This document shows, in pieces, positions 16,781-25,259 of a stretch of DNA of 41,982 bases. The position numbers were made by a program, and so were the translations under genes. Position 1 is the stretch's first letter, and every line of letters starts with the position of its first letter. The notes under the pieces were generated by a model. That model did not search any database. It saw only the letters and a program-made list of their open reading frames with translations, and was not told the DNA's origin. This stretch comes from Oceanospirillum beijerinckii DSM 7166 (GTDB lineage: Bacteria; Pseudomonadota; Gammaproteobacteria; Pseudomonadales; Halomonadaceae). The stretch spans positions 1 through 41,982 of the forward strand of contig NZ_AULT01000053.1 in assembly GCF_000422425.1 (NCBI RefSeq). Reading direction: 5' to 3'.

Positions 16781-17887
16781 TTAGATATCGTCGCCGTAGA
16801 CCTGCTTGGCCAGTGCGTTCAGCTGAGCTTTCAGAGACTCGCTGTCGTCGGCTTGCAGATTGATGTGGCCCATCTTGCGGTTAGGCTTAACGGACTTGTT
16901 GTACAGGTGCAGGTAGGCGTCTTCGCCCAGCGCATCTTTAGCCGTTACATCAACACCCAGTAGGTTCACCATACCGCCTGCTTTCGCTGGCTTGGTGTTG
17001 CCCAGTGGCATACCGGTAATGGCACGCAGGTGGTTTTCAAACTGACTGGCGATACCAGCGTTCATGGTCCAGTGACCACTGTTGTGTACACGTGGAGCCA
17101 GTTCGTTAACAACCAGACCGTTTTCCGTAACAAAGCACTCCATCGCCAGTACGCCCACGTAGTTAGAGGCGTTCAGCAGGGTGGCGATCATGCGCTGCGC
17201 TTCCGCTTCCAGCTCTTCTGACAGATCAGGTGCTGGTGCTTCAGAGATCAGCAGGGTGCCACGACGGTGGTAGTTTTCAGTCACCGGATAAACAGCGACT
17301 TCACCCTTGCTGTTACGGGCTGCAATCACAGACACTTCCGTGCTGAAGTTAACCATCTCTTCCATCACGCAGTCCTGAACGCAAACGCTGTCGTCCAGGT
17401 CCTGAATATCCTGTTCGGTCTTCAGACGCCACTGGTTGTAGCCGTCGTAGCCGCCGGAGCAGGTTTTCAGAATTGCGCTGCTGCTAAAGCTGTTCAGTGC
17501 GGCGATGATGTCATCACGGTTAGCAGTAACACGGTAGTTCGCCGTAGGAATACCTTGCTCATTGATCCAGTTTTTCTCTTTACCGCGGTGGCGGCAGATA
17601 TCAATGACATCTGGGTCTGGGTAGATTGGGCAGTGCTGTTGCAGTTTGCGCAGCAGTGTGGTGTCTACCTCTTCTTTCTCAACAGTAATCACGTCAGGCT
17701 TACCCAGCGCGTCATACAGGCTGTCGATATCGGCATGGTCTTCCAGGAAGATAATATCTCCCAGACCTTCGATACAGGAGGTGTTTTCCTGCTTGCTGCC
17801 GAAAAAGGCAAAGCTGTAACCCAGAGGCCAACCTGCCAGGGCCATCATTCGGGCCAGCTGCCCGGTACCTTTAATGGCAATTCTCAT
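16781..17887 (-). CDS. purK: 5-(carboxyamino)imidazole ribonucleotide synthase PurK
   Basis: This ATP-grasp enzyme carboxylates aminoimidazole ribonucleotide with bicarbonate and ATP in purine synthesis. It is 368 residues long, normal for PurK. The N-terminus [21 protein letters not shown] replaces the usual glycine-rich loop GGGQLGRM with [12 protein letters not shown]-grasp signatures include [28 protein letters not shown], and [14 protein letters not shown]. It overlaps purE by 4 bp (ATGA), so the two are translationally coupled. Confidence 0.97.
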   Translation of the reverse strand: MRIAIKGTGQLARMMALAGWPLGYSFAFFGSKQENTSCIEGLGDIIFLEDHADIDSLYDALGKPDVITVEKEEVDTTLLRKLQQHCPIYPDPDVIDICRHRGKEKNWINEQGIPTANYRVTANRDDIIAALNSFSSSAILKTCSGGYDGYNQWRLKTEQDIQDLDDSVCVQDCVMEEMVNFSTEVSVIAARNSKGEVAVYPVTENYHRRGTLLISEAPAPDLSEELEAEAQRMIATLLNASNYVGVLAMECFVTENGLVVNELAPRVHNSGHWTMNAGIASQFENHLRAITGMPLGNTKPAKAGGMVNLLGVDVTAKDALGEDAYLHLYNKSVKPNRKMGHINLQADDSESLKAQLNALAKQVYGDDI

Positions 17888-18369
17888 TTTACGATCTCGA
17901 ATGGTACGTTGTCGGTTTGTTTCTGACGGTATTCCTGCAGGCGCTGACGCAGTTCGTCGTCTTCAATCGCCAGCATCTGAGCGGCCATCAGACCTGCATT
18001 CAAAGCACCCGCTTCGCCAATAGCCATAGTCGCAACAGGGATGCCTCGTGGCATCTGTACAACAGACAGAAGACTGTCCATGCCTTTCAGATGACGGCTG
18101 GCAACCGGCACACCAATTACAGGTACCAGTGTTTCAGACGCTAGCATACCTGGTAGGTGAGCTGCGCCACCTGCGCCTGCGATAATGATCTTAGTTCCAT
18201 TTTCATGGGCTTTAGTCGCGAATTCCACCAGACGCTGCGGTGTACGGTGAGCAGACACAATGCCTGTCTCGTACTCAATACCCAGCTCTTCCAGTGGCTT
18301 AGTTGCGCTTTTCATTGTTTCCCAGTCAGACTGGGAGCCCATAACAATGGTAACCCTGGCAAATTTCAT
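17884..18369 (-). CDS. purE: N5-CAIR mutase PurE
   Basis: This is the class I PurE mutase that converts N5-CAIR made by PurK to CAIR. The 161 residues include the substrate loop GSQSDWETM, the catalytic SAHRTP, and [11 protein letters not shown], all intact. It is followed directly by purK with a 4-bp overlap. The ATG at 18369 follows GTGGAGAATAACGATC on the minus strand. The pair sits between regA and regB in the same direction. Confidence 0.97.
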   Translation of the reverse strand: MKFARVTIVMGSQSDWETMKSATKPLEELGIEYETGIVSAHRTPQRLVEFATKAHENGTKIIIAGAGGAAHLPGMLASETLVPVIGVPVASRHLKGMDSLLSVVQMPRGIPVATMAIGEAGALNAGLMAAQMLAIEDDELRQRLQEYRQKQTDNVPFEIVK

Positions 18370-18709
18370 GATCGTTATTCTCCACGCCCGAACAAAGCGG
18401 GTTTTATTAAGATATTAAATTTGATAGTCCACCGTCGCAGCTTTCGTTTTACATTCTACTCCTAGCACAAGAAGGTTCTGGTACATACAGGTTCTAGTAC
18501 AAACAGGAAAAAGCCTATCCGACCCAAGCATACTCATGCCTAGTCTCAAAGCTTGTTGTCTGTTGTAAAACAGGGATACTGCAGCGGCATTCGAAGCCAG
18601 TTAATGGCGTAGTATACCACTTGTTTGTGCTGCATTCAGCGCCATTTATGACACTAATGCTATCCCTATTGTTATGAAGGACGTTTTTATATCTTTTTGA
18701 TATAGAGCT
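18370..18709. other. Intergenic region between purE and regB 3' end
   Basis: This 340-bp region contains a 16-bp imperfect tandem repeat, AGGTTCTGGTACATAC (18473-18488) and AGGTTCTAGTACAAAC (18489-18504). A small AT-rich hairpin TATATC-TTTTT-GATATA (18688-18704) follows the regB stop. No clear PurR operator was recognised. Confidence 0.5.
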
Positions 18710-19987
18710 TTAACTCTGATCAGACTCAGAAAGTGTGGACAGCAATGGCAGAGTCACCTGAGTGATGGTACCACCCTCTTTCGGACTATAGAGTTTCACC
18801 GTGCCATTAAAGCGGTTGATGGTGGAATGGGTTAAAAACAGCCCTATGCCCATACCTTCTTCCTTGGTGGAGATAAAGGTTTCACCTAAACGCTCGGCCA
18901 CTTCCGGCGCAATACCAGGGCCATAATCCTTGATCTTAATGGTGACTTGAGACTGATCCCAGCTGACCGAGATATCCACCTGCTCAGGGCTGACATCGGC
19001 AGCGTTATTGAGCAGATTCAGCAGTGCCTGTTCCAGTGTTTGATCGGATTTTACCTTGGGTATCGGTGTGCTATCAGGGCTAGTAAGCTGATACTTTACC
19101 TCGGGGCGTAATACCTTCCAGTGTTCAATTACAGGGACTAGAAGATCACAGATATCCACCTGATTTTGGGACACTTGCTGATCCTTATCCGCCTGTCGGG
19201 TTAACTGCTGTAGCTTAGTCTTACAGCTATCAACTTGCTCACGCATAATGGCCAGATCTTCCTGTAGCAGAGGATCGTCGGCGTAATCCTTCTCCAGATC
19301 CTTGATCATAATCGCCAGTGTCGACAGTGGTGTACCCAGCTCATGAGCGGTACCGGCAGCCTGAGTCGCTACCGCCAGAATCTGCTCATCACGCATATGT
19401 TTTTCCCGCACTTCACCTAGAGTTTTCTCCCGATCCCGCAGGGTATGGGCCATCTTAAAAACAAATGTGGTGATAAGGCCGGTGGAGAGCAAAAAGTTAA
19501 GCCACATGCCTAACAGGTGCAGATTGATACCGACATGATTGGAATGACTGAGTTCGGGAACTGCAATATAGAACTGCATCAGAAAGGTATATGCGCTCAG
19601 CACCGCCGCCGCAATAATCCAAGTAAATATCCACGGTAAGGTGGCAGCGCTAATGGTCAGAGGGACCAGGAAATAGGAGACAAAGGGGTTATTAGCACCG
19701 CCGGAGTAATAGAAAAACAGGCTTAAACCGACCACATCGGCCAATAGATGAAACAGGTATTCTGAGTCGGTTACCGGGTAAGGTTTATGCAAGCGCCACC
19801 AAGTCAGCATATTCAGACCGGCCATGACAATAATAATGGCGATCAGAGGCACGGCCAGCAGATGAATTTTTAGTATTTCGGTGCCTGCGATCACTGCTAA
19901 AGAGAAACCGGTCCAGGCGATACCGCGCATCAGGGTCAGGCGAACCAGATTACGGCCCGGAGTGGAAAGAGGTAAAGGTTGATTCAT
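18710..19987 (-). CDS. regB: Redox sensor histidine kinase of the RegB/PrrB/RoxS type
   Basis: This 425-residue inner-membrane kinase has about six N-terminal spans. The RegB quinone-sensing motif GGANNPF (residues 96-102) is present. The H-box reads AGTAHELGTPLSTL with phospho-acceptor His215. Cys255 (QVDSCKTKL) corresponds to the redox-active cysteine of the RegB dimerisation domain. The catalytic domain has LLNLLNNAADVS, KDYGPGIAP and GMGIGLFLTHS. The ATG at 19987 gives MNQPLPLSTPGRNLVRL. Its partner regA is 3 kb away, whereas in most genomes the two are adjacent. The upstream region carries a copy of the regA promoter elements. Confidence 0.93.
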   Translation of the reverse strand: MNQPLPLSTPGRNLVRLTLMRGIAWTGFSLAVIAGTEILKIHLLAVPLIAIIIVMAGLNMLTWWRLHKPYPVTDSEYLFHLLADVVGLSLFFYYSGGANNPFVSYFLVPLTISAATLPWIFTWIIAAAVLSAYTFLMQFYIAVPELSHSNHVGINLHLLGMWLNFLLSTGLITTFVFKMAHTLRDREKTLGEVREKHMRDEQILAVATQAAGTAHELGTPLSTLAIMIKDLEKDYADDPLLQEDLAIMREQVDSCKTKLQQLTRQADKDQQVSQNQVDICDLLVPVIEHWKVLRPEVKYQLTSPDSTPIPKVKSDQTLEQALLNLLNNAADVSPEQVDISVSWDQSQVTIKIKDYGPGIAPEVAERLGETFISTKEEGMGIGLFLTHSTINRFNGTVKLYSPKEGGTITQVTLPLLSTLSESDQS

Positions 19988-20094
19988 AGGTGATCTAATC
20001 TGCAGAGCTTCTTTTAAGGCACTTTCGGTTCGGGTGTTGTTGTTTAAGTGCTGCTATTTGTGTGCCTTTATTTAGGCGTTTCAACTAGCCGAGC

Positions 20095-20122
20095 ATTATG
20101 CCTGCTCAGATCCGATAACGGG
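20095..20122 (-). promoter_or_regulatory. regB promoter
   Basis: Read on the minus strand: CCCGTT (20122-20117), a 16-bp spacer, then CATAAT (20100-20095), identical in hexamers and spacing to the regA promoter. The leader would be about 100 nt. Confidence 0.5.
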
Positions 20123-20132
20123 AGGGATAGCG

Positions 20133-20150
20133 CTGTAGCAAAATGTCGCA
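20133..20150 (-). promoter_or_regulatory. RegA-box-like site upstream of regB
   Basis: An exact copy of the 18-bp CTGTAGCAAAATGTCGCA found upstream of regA, in the same orientation to the gene. It lies 12 bp from the -35 hexamer. Confidence 0.6.
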
Positions 20151-20172
20151 CGAGGGTAGAGCCTCTTGGTTG

Positions 20173-20748
20173 TTACATAATATCCAATGATACCTGTAAG
20201 GCTTTGAGAAGCCTTCTGCTCCTTTTTGCAGCCCCCAAATCTCCCTGAATATGGGCCTGAACTATGGCCCCTTCTTTTAGCTGGCAAATCGTCTCGGTCA
20301 GTTCTTGGTGTCCTGAGGTCATCGGTAGCCGATCTACCTGTTCTCTCACTAACTCTTCAATCCGTTTCTTATGCTGTGCACATCGTTGGTGGGCTTGGTG
20401 ACTGATGTCACCAAATTCGGCGCAGGTGTTGATAAAGAAGCAGCCCTGGAAGTCCATTAGCTCTTCTGCCCGGTTATTAAACCAGTCATCCAATGCGTCA
20501 AAAATGGCCTCTAGTGCGGGTAGGCCGGGCTCGGCTTTTTGGATATAGCCACTAAACCATTCCAGAAAGACCTGGTCGCGATACTCCAGTACGGCCAATA
20601 GAAGTTGCTCTTTGCTGGTGAAGTGATGGTAAAGGGTTTTTTTTGCGATGCCGGATTCTTTCAGGATCTGATTGATGCCAACGGCGTGGATGCCGTTCTG
20701 GTAAAAAAGGCGGAATGCGGTGTTGATCGGTTGTTGGCGCTTATCCAC
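20173..20748 (-). CDS. TetR/AcrR-family repressor
   Basis: The protein has 191 residues. Residues 1-50 form the TetR helix-turn-helix (INTAFRLFYQNGIHAVGINQILKES, KKTLYHHFTSKEQLL). The ligand domain includes MDFQGCFFINTCAEFGD, with two cysteines, and RCAQHKK. Similar sequences occur in TetR proteins that sense electrophiles or small metabolites (NemR/AcuR-like); this is an analogy. A GTG start at 20748 is preferred because GAAGAGAAAAGCC precedes it; a TTG at 20772 lacks a ribosome site. It diverges from the HPP gene, over two palindromes that are its probable operators. Confidence 0.9.
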   Translation of the reverse strand: MDKRQQPINTAFRLFYQNGIHAVGINQILKESGIAKKTLYHHFTSKEQLLLAVLEYRDQVFLEWFSGYIQKAEPGLPALEAIFDALDDWFNNRAEELMDFQGCFFINTCAEFGDISHQAHQRCAQHKKRIEELVREQVDRLPMTSGHQELTETICQLKEGAIVQAHIQGDLGAAKRSRRLLKALQVSLDIM

Positions 20749-20796
20749 GGCTTTTCTCTTCTTTTGCTTCAAGGCAGTTATGCAGATCGTTTCATA

Positions 20797-20825
20797 TTGA
20801 CAAAGGTAGACAGAGTTGTCTATCT
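20797..20825 (+). promoter_or_regulatory. Sigma70 promoter of the HPP gene
   Basis: A perfect -35 TTGACA (20797-20802) is followed after 17 bp by CTATCT (20820-20825), or after 18 bp by TATCTT. The first TetR operator fills the spacer and -10. Confidence 0.7.
20806..20823. promoter_or_regulatory. TetR operator 1
   Basis: GTAGAC-AGAGTT-GTCTAT, an inverted repeat with one terminal mismatch, lies between -35 and -10. Binding here would block RNA polymerase. Confidence 0.7.
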
Positions 20826-20832
20826 TTTCGGG

Positions 20833-20850
20833 GTAGACAGATTGGTCTAC
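20833..20850. promoter_or_regulatory. TetR operator 2
   Basis: GTAGAC-AGATTG-GTCTAC is a perfect 6-6-6 inverted repeat starting at about the transcription start. Its centre is 27 bp from that of operator 1. Confidence 0.7.
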
Positions 20851-20896
20851 TTGGCTGGAGGTTGATCCAGGACTGAATTCAGAAAGAGGTCAGGTA

Positions 20897-21457
20897 ATGA
20901 TTAAAGAGGGTGATAAGCCGATTGTGCATAGCTCGGGGAGTAATGGTTTAGCAGGTTTTGCGGTATTACGTCGGTTAGGGCTTACTCGCTGGCCAGCGTT
21001 GACGGCAGGGTTGGGTGCGATGCTAACCATTTCTATATTAGCCACTTTGGAAGAGAGCGGCATCCAGCTACTGGCTCAAGATCAGATCTGGCTGATGGCT
21101 CCGTTTGGTGCAACCATGGTGCTGCTGTTTGGTCTGCCAGATAGTCCGTTGGCGCAGCCAAGGAATATTGTTGTCGGTCATATTATGACGACGGCGATTG
21201 GTTTGGCTGTGATGGGGTTAGTGGGTGTTCATGCCTGGTCATTGGGTTTGGCAGTAGGATTGGCGATCACTTTTATGATGATGACGAAAACGGTGCACCC
21301 TCCAGCAGGTGCTAACCCTTTGCTGGTGATGTTAGCGGGGGAGTCCGTGGGTTTTCTGGTGAGTCCTGTGGCTAGTGGGGTGGTGATTATTGTTCTATTG
21401 GGTTGGTTTTATCATAAGGTGTTATGCCAACGCGCTTATCCTAAACAGTGGTTTTAG
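20897..21457 (+). CDS. HPP-family membrane protein
   Basis: The 186-residue integral membrane protein has four hydrophobic spans. The family signature is clear: APFGATMVLLFGLPDSPLAQPRNIVVGH and TKTVHPPAGANPLLVM, the latter with the name-giving HPP. In cyanobacteria members of this family transport nitrite; here the substrate is unknown. It is driven by a promoter that the divergent TetR protein should repress. It has a GAAAGAGGTCAGGTA ribosome region. The NosR-like gene follows after 163 bp. Confidence 0.9.
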   Translation: MIKEGDKPIVHSSGSNGLAGFAVLRRLGLTRWPALTAGLGAMLTISILATLEESGIQLLAQDQIWLMAPFGATMVLLFGLPDSPLAQPRNIVVGHIMTTAIGLAVMGLVGVHAWSLGLAVGLAITFMMMTKTVHPPAGANPLLVMLAGESVGFLVSPVASGVVIIVLLGWFYHKVLCQRAYPKQWF

Positions 21458-21620
21458 CCTTATTTAAAGAGAGGTTTTAATTGCTTGATTAAATATACAT
21501 AGAACTAATAGGAATAAATTTTACGACTAAAGTACAGCAATAATTGCGCCCTTACGGTCATGTAGTGACTGCTTCCCCCTAAGTGATACTCAGGTATTGC
21601 TTATGAGGGAGATTGCATCA

Positions 21621-23774
21621 ATGAAAGGTTTCAGATCATTGGCGCTGTTGATGCTGTGCCTGCTACCTTGGCTGTCGGCTCAGGGGGCGTTGTATCAACC
21701 GGGCGACAACGAGATGAAGGGAATGGCGAAGCAGCTGTTTCCTGAAGCGACAGAGATTAAGGCACCCGCAGCTGGGATGCCTGCCTGGCAAGTGTATCAG
21801 GTGACTGAGGTGATCGGTTATGTCTATCTGTCCGGGGATTATATTCAGTTGCCAGGGTTTTCCGGGGCTCCCTATCAGTTAGTGGTGGGGATTGATCATC
21901 AGGGGCTGTATCGCGGGGCCTTTGTCGTCGAGCAACATGAACCCATCTTTTTACACGGTTTGGGCACCGGACCTATGCTGGATTTCGTCGCTCAGTACCC
22001 CGGTCTGGATATCCGTAAAACCATTAAGATGACCAGTGCTACGGTACGTAGCAAGCAAGCGGGCGCTAACCAATGTGTGGATGGTATTACCAAGGCGACG
22101 GTTTCGGCCATTGTATTAAATGAAACCATCATGCTGTCGGCGCAACAGGTGGCGCAGAAGATAGGAATTATTCCCCGTTTGCGTCCCCCTGCGACGGTTA
22201 AAGCGGACGTTTATGAAAAGCTGAGTTGGCAGCAATTACTGGATCAGGGCTTAGTGCAACGTCAGCGGCTGAGCCTTGAGCAGTTAGAGCAGGCGTTCTC
22301 AGATACCAGCGCTGATAGTATGGGAGATGAACCGGTCGATGATAATGGCCAGGTAGCGGATCTCTATTTTGCTTATCTTAATGTGCCGACCATTGGCCGT
22401 TATCTGCTGGGGGATGCCGGTTACCAACGCCTAATGAAGGAAGAGCTGGCCAGCGGTGAACATGCGATTGCAGTGATCTCAACAGGGCCTTATTCCGTGT
22501 TGGGTGAGGAGTTTGTGCCGGGTACGCCACCGGATCGTTTAGCTCTATATCAGAATGAGCAGCAGATCGGCCTACGAGATATCGACTTTTTGCGCGATCC
22601 AGATCGTTATATGGCACTGGAAGAGCTATTGACCGACGAAGTACCCGCATTTGAAGAATATCAGGTGTTTCGTATCAAAGCGGCAGCGACCTTTGATCCT
22701 GCATCCCCCTGGCAGTTAGCTCTGATGTTCACCCGTTCATCGGGTTATCTGCGCCCGGATGTGGTAGAGGCTTTCCCAGCGGATTATCATCTGCCTCAGC
22801 GCTTTTTCGATATTCCTGATCTGGAATCCCTTCAGCCTGAGCCTATGTGGATGCAGATCTGGCGAGATCGTCAGGAACGTGTTATCGGTTTGCTGTTAGG
22901 GTTGGCGGTGTTAACTGGAATTATCGTGTTTCATCGTCAAGTCACAGCCAATGCTTCGCTTTTTAAAGCAGTACGCTGGGGCTTTCTGGCTTACACTCTG
23001 GTGTTTATCGGTTATATCACTCAGGGGCAGCTATCGATCACTAACGTCTTTACCATTGTGCAGGTGCTGATGGGCAAGGCCGATAGCAGTATCGTGCTGC
23101 TTGATCCTATTATCTTTCTTTTATGGTGCTATGTACTGGTTACTTTGGTGATCTGGGGGCGGGGTTACTTCTGCGGCTGGCTGTGTCCTTTCGGTATCTT
23201 GCAGGAGATCTCTGCCTGGTTGGGCGAGAAGGTACTTAAACTCAAACAAAAGCGCATCCCGTTTGGCCTGCATCAGAAGTTATGGCTGTTAAAATATCTC
23301 ATCTTTATTGGTCTGGTTGTGACCTGCGCGGTTTCGACTGGTGTGGCAGAGCAGGCTGCTGAGGTTGAGCCCTTTAAAACGGCGATCACCATGGGCTTTG
23401 TCCGTGAGTGGCCATTTGTCATCTATGCAGTACTGTTGCTGGTTGTTGGTTTATATATCCATAAACCCTTTTGCCGTTATCTATGTCCGTTAGGGGCGGG
23501 CTTTGCCATATTCGGACGTTTTCATATCATGAAATGGTTGCCGCGACGCAAAGCGTGCGGTTCGCCCTGTAAGCTGTGTAATCACCGATGTGGCATTAAA
23601 GCGATCCATCCTGATGGCAAGATTAATTATCAGGAGTGTATCCAGTGCTTGGAATGCGAAGTGATCTATCGTGATGATAAACAGTGTGTTCCCCTGGTTA
23701 CTGCGAATCGTAAACGCAAAAAGGTGGAAACCGTTGAGTTAAAATCAGATCGGTTGATTGTTAAATCGAACTAA
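21621..23774 (+). CDS. NosR/NirI-like membrane flavo-iron-sulfur protein
   Basis: The 717-residue protein has a signal peptide (1-22), a periplasmic FMN-binding domain, about five membrane spans (from 421) and a cytoplasmic Fe-S end. The covalent-FMN motif is DGITKATVS with Thr160. Fe-S motifs are CGWLCPFG (518-525), CRYLCPLG (618-625), CGSPCKLCNHRC (646-657) and CIQCLEC (673-679). NosR passes electrons to nitrous-oxide reductase NosZ, but no nosZ, nosD or nosF is in view. It may therefore serve another periplasmic acceptor. The ATG at 21621 follows GAGGGAGATTGCATCA and yields the signal peptide; starts at 21597/21603 would add a few residues. Confidence 0.88.
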   Translation: MKGFRSLALLMLCLLPWLSAQGALYQPGDNEMKGMAKQLFPEATEIKAPAAGMPAWQVYQVTEVIGYVYLSGDYIQLPGFSGAPYQLVVGIDHQGLYRGAFVVEQHEPIFLHGLGTGPMLDFVAQYPGLDIRKTIKMTSATVRSKQAGANQCVDGITKATVSAIVLNETIMLSAQQVAQKIGIIPRLRPPATVKADVYEKLSWQQLLDQGLVQRQRLSLEQLEQAFSDTSADSMGDEPVDDNGQVADLYFAYLNVPTIGRYLLGDAGYQRLMKEELASGEHAIAVISTGPYSVLGEEFVPGTPPDRLALYQNEQQIGLRDIDFLRDPDRYMALEELLTDEVPAFEEYQVFRIKAAATFDPASPWQLALMFTRSSGYLRPDVVEAFPADYHLPQRFFDIPDLESLQPEPMWMQIWRDRQERVIGLLLGLAVLTGIIVFHRQVTANASLFKAVRWGFLAYTLVFIGYITQGQLSITNVFTIVQVLMGKADSSIVLLDPIIFLLWCYVLVTLVIWGRGYFCGWLCPFGILQEISAWLGEKVLKLKQKRIPFGLHQKLWLLKYLIFIGLVVTCAVSTGVAEQAAEVEPFKTAITMGFVREWPFVIYAVLLLVVGLYIHKPFCRYLCPLGAGFAIFGRFHIMKWLPRRKACGSPCKLCNHRCGIKAIHPDGKINYQECIQCLECEVIYRDDKQCVPLVTANRKRKKVETVELKSDRLIVKSN

Positions 23775-23796
23775 GCACGGCAATATAAATATTTTT

Positions 23797-23825
23797 ATCC
23801 TCATCGGCCAGCGGCCGGAGAGGAT
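23797..23825. other. Strong two-step hairpin
   Basis: ATCCTC-AT-CGGCC-AGC-GGCCG-GA-GAGGAT folds into a stable stem with one symmetric internal loop. It lies 23 bp after the NosR-like stop. No T-run follows on either strand, so it may protect the mRNA 3' end, or act as a factor-independent terminator only weakly. Confidence 0.6.
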
Positions 23826-24012
23826 GAAATGTTTAACAGGAGCCAAGTTTATCAAAATGACGTATTAGTGAAGTCTGATTCTGAGACCTATAGTTGATAT
23901 CTCCTTTGTATCACGGTAGTTAGTATACGCGATATGTTGTCTGCCATGATAATTGATACAAGTATGAGTGTAGAGCATATAGCAGACTGAAATGCCATGA
24001 TAAGGACTCCTT

Positions 24013-24798
24013 ATGTTAGTTGATAGCCATTGCCATATTGATTTCAGCGATTTTCACCACGACAGAGCCACTGTTCTGCATCAGGCAGCAAGCGCAGGGG
24101 TTAAGCAGATTGTCGTACCCGGAATAACATCCCGTTATTGGTCCCGTGTCTTATCATTAACCGGCGAGTTCTGTGGTGTTAAGCTCTATCCTGCTCTGGG
24201 CTTGCATCCTTTTTTTCTGACTGAGCATAAAAAATCTGATATTGATTTGCTGGATCAATATCTTAAACATTTTCAGGGCCAGGTCAGGGCTGTAGGGGAA
24301 ATAGGGCTGGATTTTGCTCGAAAAACGGATAAAGACGCTCAGCTGGAGTATTTTGAAGCACAGCTGGATCTGGCAGAAAAATATCAGCTACCTGTCATTT
24401 TGCATGTGGTCAAAGCCCATGAGCAGGTGTTGGCGATCCTAAAACAACGTCCCGGACTGGCTGGTATTGTACATAGCTATTCTGGCAGTGCCGCTCAGGC
24501 TAAGCAATACATTAAGCAGGGTTTTTTACTGGGAGTAGGTGGTGTGATTACCTGGCCTAAGTCCGACAAAAAACGGGATATGTTTGCTAAGTTGCCTTTA
24601 GAGTCCCTGGTGCTGGAAACAGATTCGCCCGATATGTCTCCGGCAAATATCAAGGGGGAGCGAAATACACCGGATCAAGTGGTCACTGTATTGGACGCTC
24701 TGGCGGCCGTGCGCCCCGAGTCTGCTGATGAAATTGCAAAAACGACGACAGATAACGCCAACCAGCTATTGGGCTTGGGCCAAGTTTGTTTATTGTGA
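24013..24798 (+). CDS. TatD-family metal-dependent deoxyribonuclease
   Basis: This 261-residue protein has the TIM-barrel amidohydrolase fold of TatD DNases. Metal ligands are visible in SHCHIDF (His6, His8), GEIGLDF, ILHVVKAHE, VHSYSG and the late ETDSPDM. It probably belongs to the YjjV-like subgroup from the start MLVDSHCHIDF and PGITSRYW. It acts in the cytoplasm on DNA ends or in RNA quality control in studied homologues. The ATG follows AAGGACTCCTT. It stands alone. Confidence 0.93.
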   Translation: MLVDSHCHIDFSDFHHDRATVLHQAASAGVKQIVVPGITSRYWSRVLSLTGEFCGVKLYPALGLHPFFLTEHKKSDIDLLDQYLKHFQGQVRAVGEIGLDFARKTDKDAQLEYFEAQLDLAEKYQLPVILHVVKAHEQVLAILKQRPGLAGIVHSYSGSAAQAKQYIKQGFLLGVGGVITWPKSDKKRDMFAKLPLESLVLETDSPDMSPANIKGERNTPDQVVTVLDALAAVRPESADEIAKTTTDNANQLLGLGQVCLL

Positions 24799-24910
24799 AC
24801 GGGTGCAGGCTAGTCGACAAGTAATGTGACTGCCGTGTACATCAATAGTACTTGTGAAAATAATAGCATGGGGGTAAGTTTAGCCTCTTGATTTCACAAG
24901 GATATTGGCT

Positions 24911-25222
24911 ATGGCCCGGGAAAAAGTTCAGTTTCAATCCTCTGCTTCAGCGCTGCGTGCATTAAAGGTCGGTAAACGTAATCCCAACTGGGTAGATGCC
25001 GCAGAATATCTGATTGAACGGGCATCACCAGAAGTGAAGCTGTTATTGGAAGCGGCCCAGGATATTGAACGATCAAAGTGGAGCACTGACTCTGACGTTG
25101 ATAAAAAAGTAGTGTCGACTATGTTTACCCCTTTGCAGTGGACCTTGATGCTGTTGTTGGGAGTAGCGTGTACCGGCCTGCTGATCTGGGTTGGTACTTT
25201 GCTGGGTTCTGAGATCTGTTAG
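24911..25222 (+). CDS. Unrecognised small protein with C-terminal membrane anchor
   Basis: The 103-residue protein has an amphipathic soluble part (ALRALKVGKRNPNWVDAAEYLIERASPEVKLLLEAAQDIERS) and a single hydrophobic span near the end (WTLMLLLGVACTGLLIWVGTLLG), so it looks tail-anchored. No family is recognised. The ATG at 24911 has AAGGATATTGGCT upstream; a TTG at 24905 is an alternative. It converges on the histidine kinase gene. The gene seems real from its good ribosome site and protein-like composition. Confidence 0.65.
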   Translation: MAREKVQFQSSASALRALKVGKRNPNWVDAAEYLIERASPEVKLLLEAAQDIERSKWSTDSDVDKKVVSTMFTPLQWTLMLLLGVACTGLLIWVGTLLGSEIC

Positions 25223-25259
25223 GCAAACACCCTTCTTATGTATGATGGGAGAGAGCTGA

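Noticed and set aside
17267-17926. A 219-codon frame opposite purK
   Set aside because: purK is complete and intact on the minus strand; the opposite frame has no recognisable features.
18395-18470. A PurR operator before purE
   Set aside because: Only a short half-match to the E. coli PurR box is present, without its palindrome.
18471-18504. A CRISPR-like repeat
   Set aside because: Only two adjacent units without spacers.
21480-21500. A possible FNR site (TTGATTAAATATA) before the NosR-like gene
   Set aside because: Only the left half TTGAT fits; the right half lacks ATCAA.
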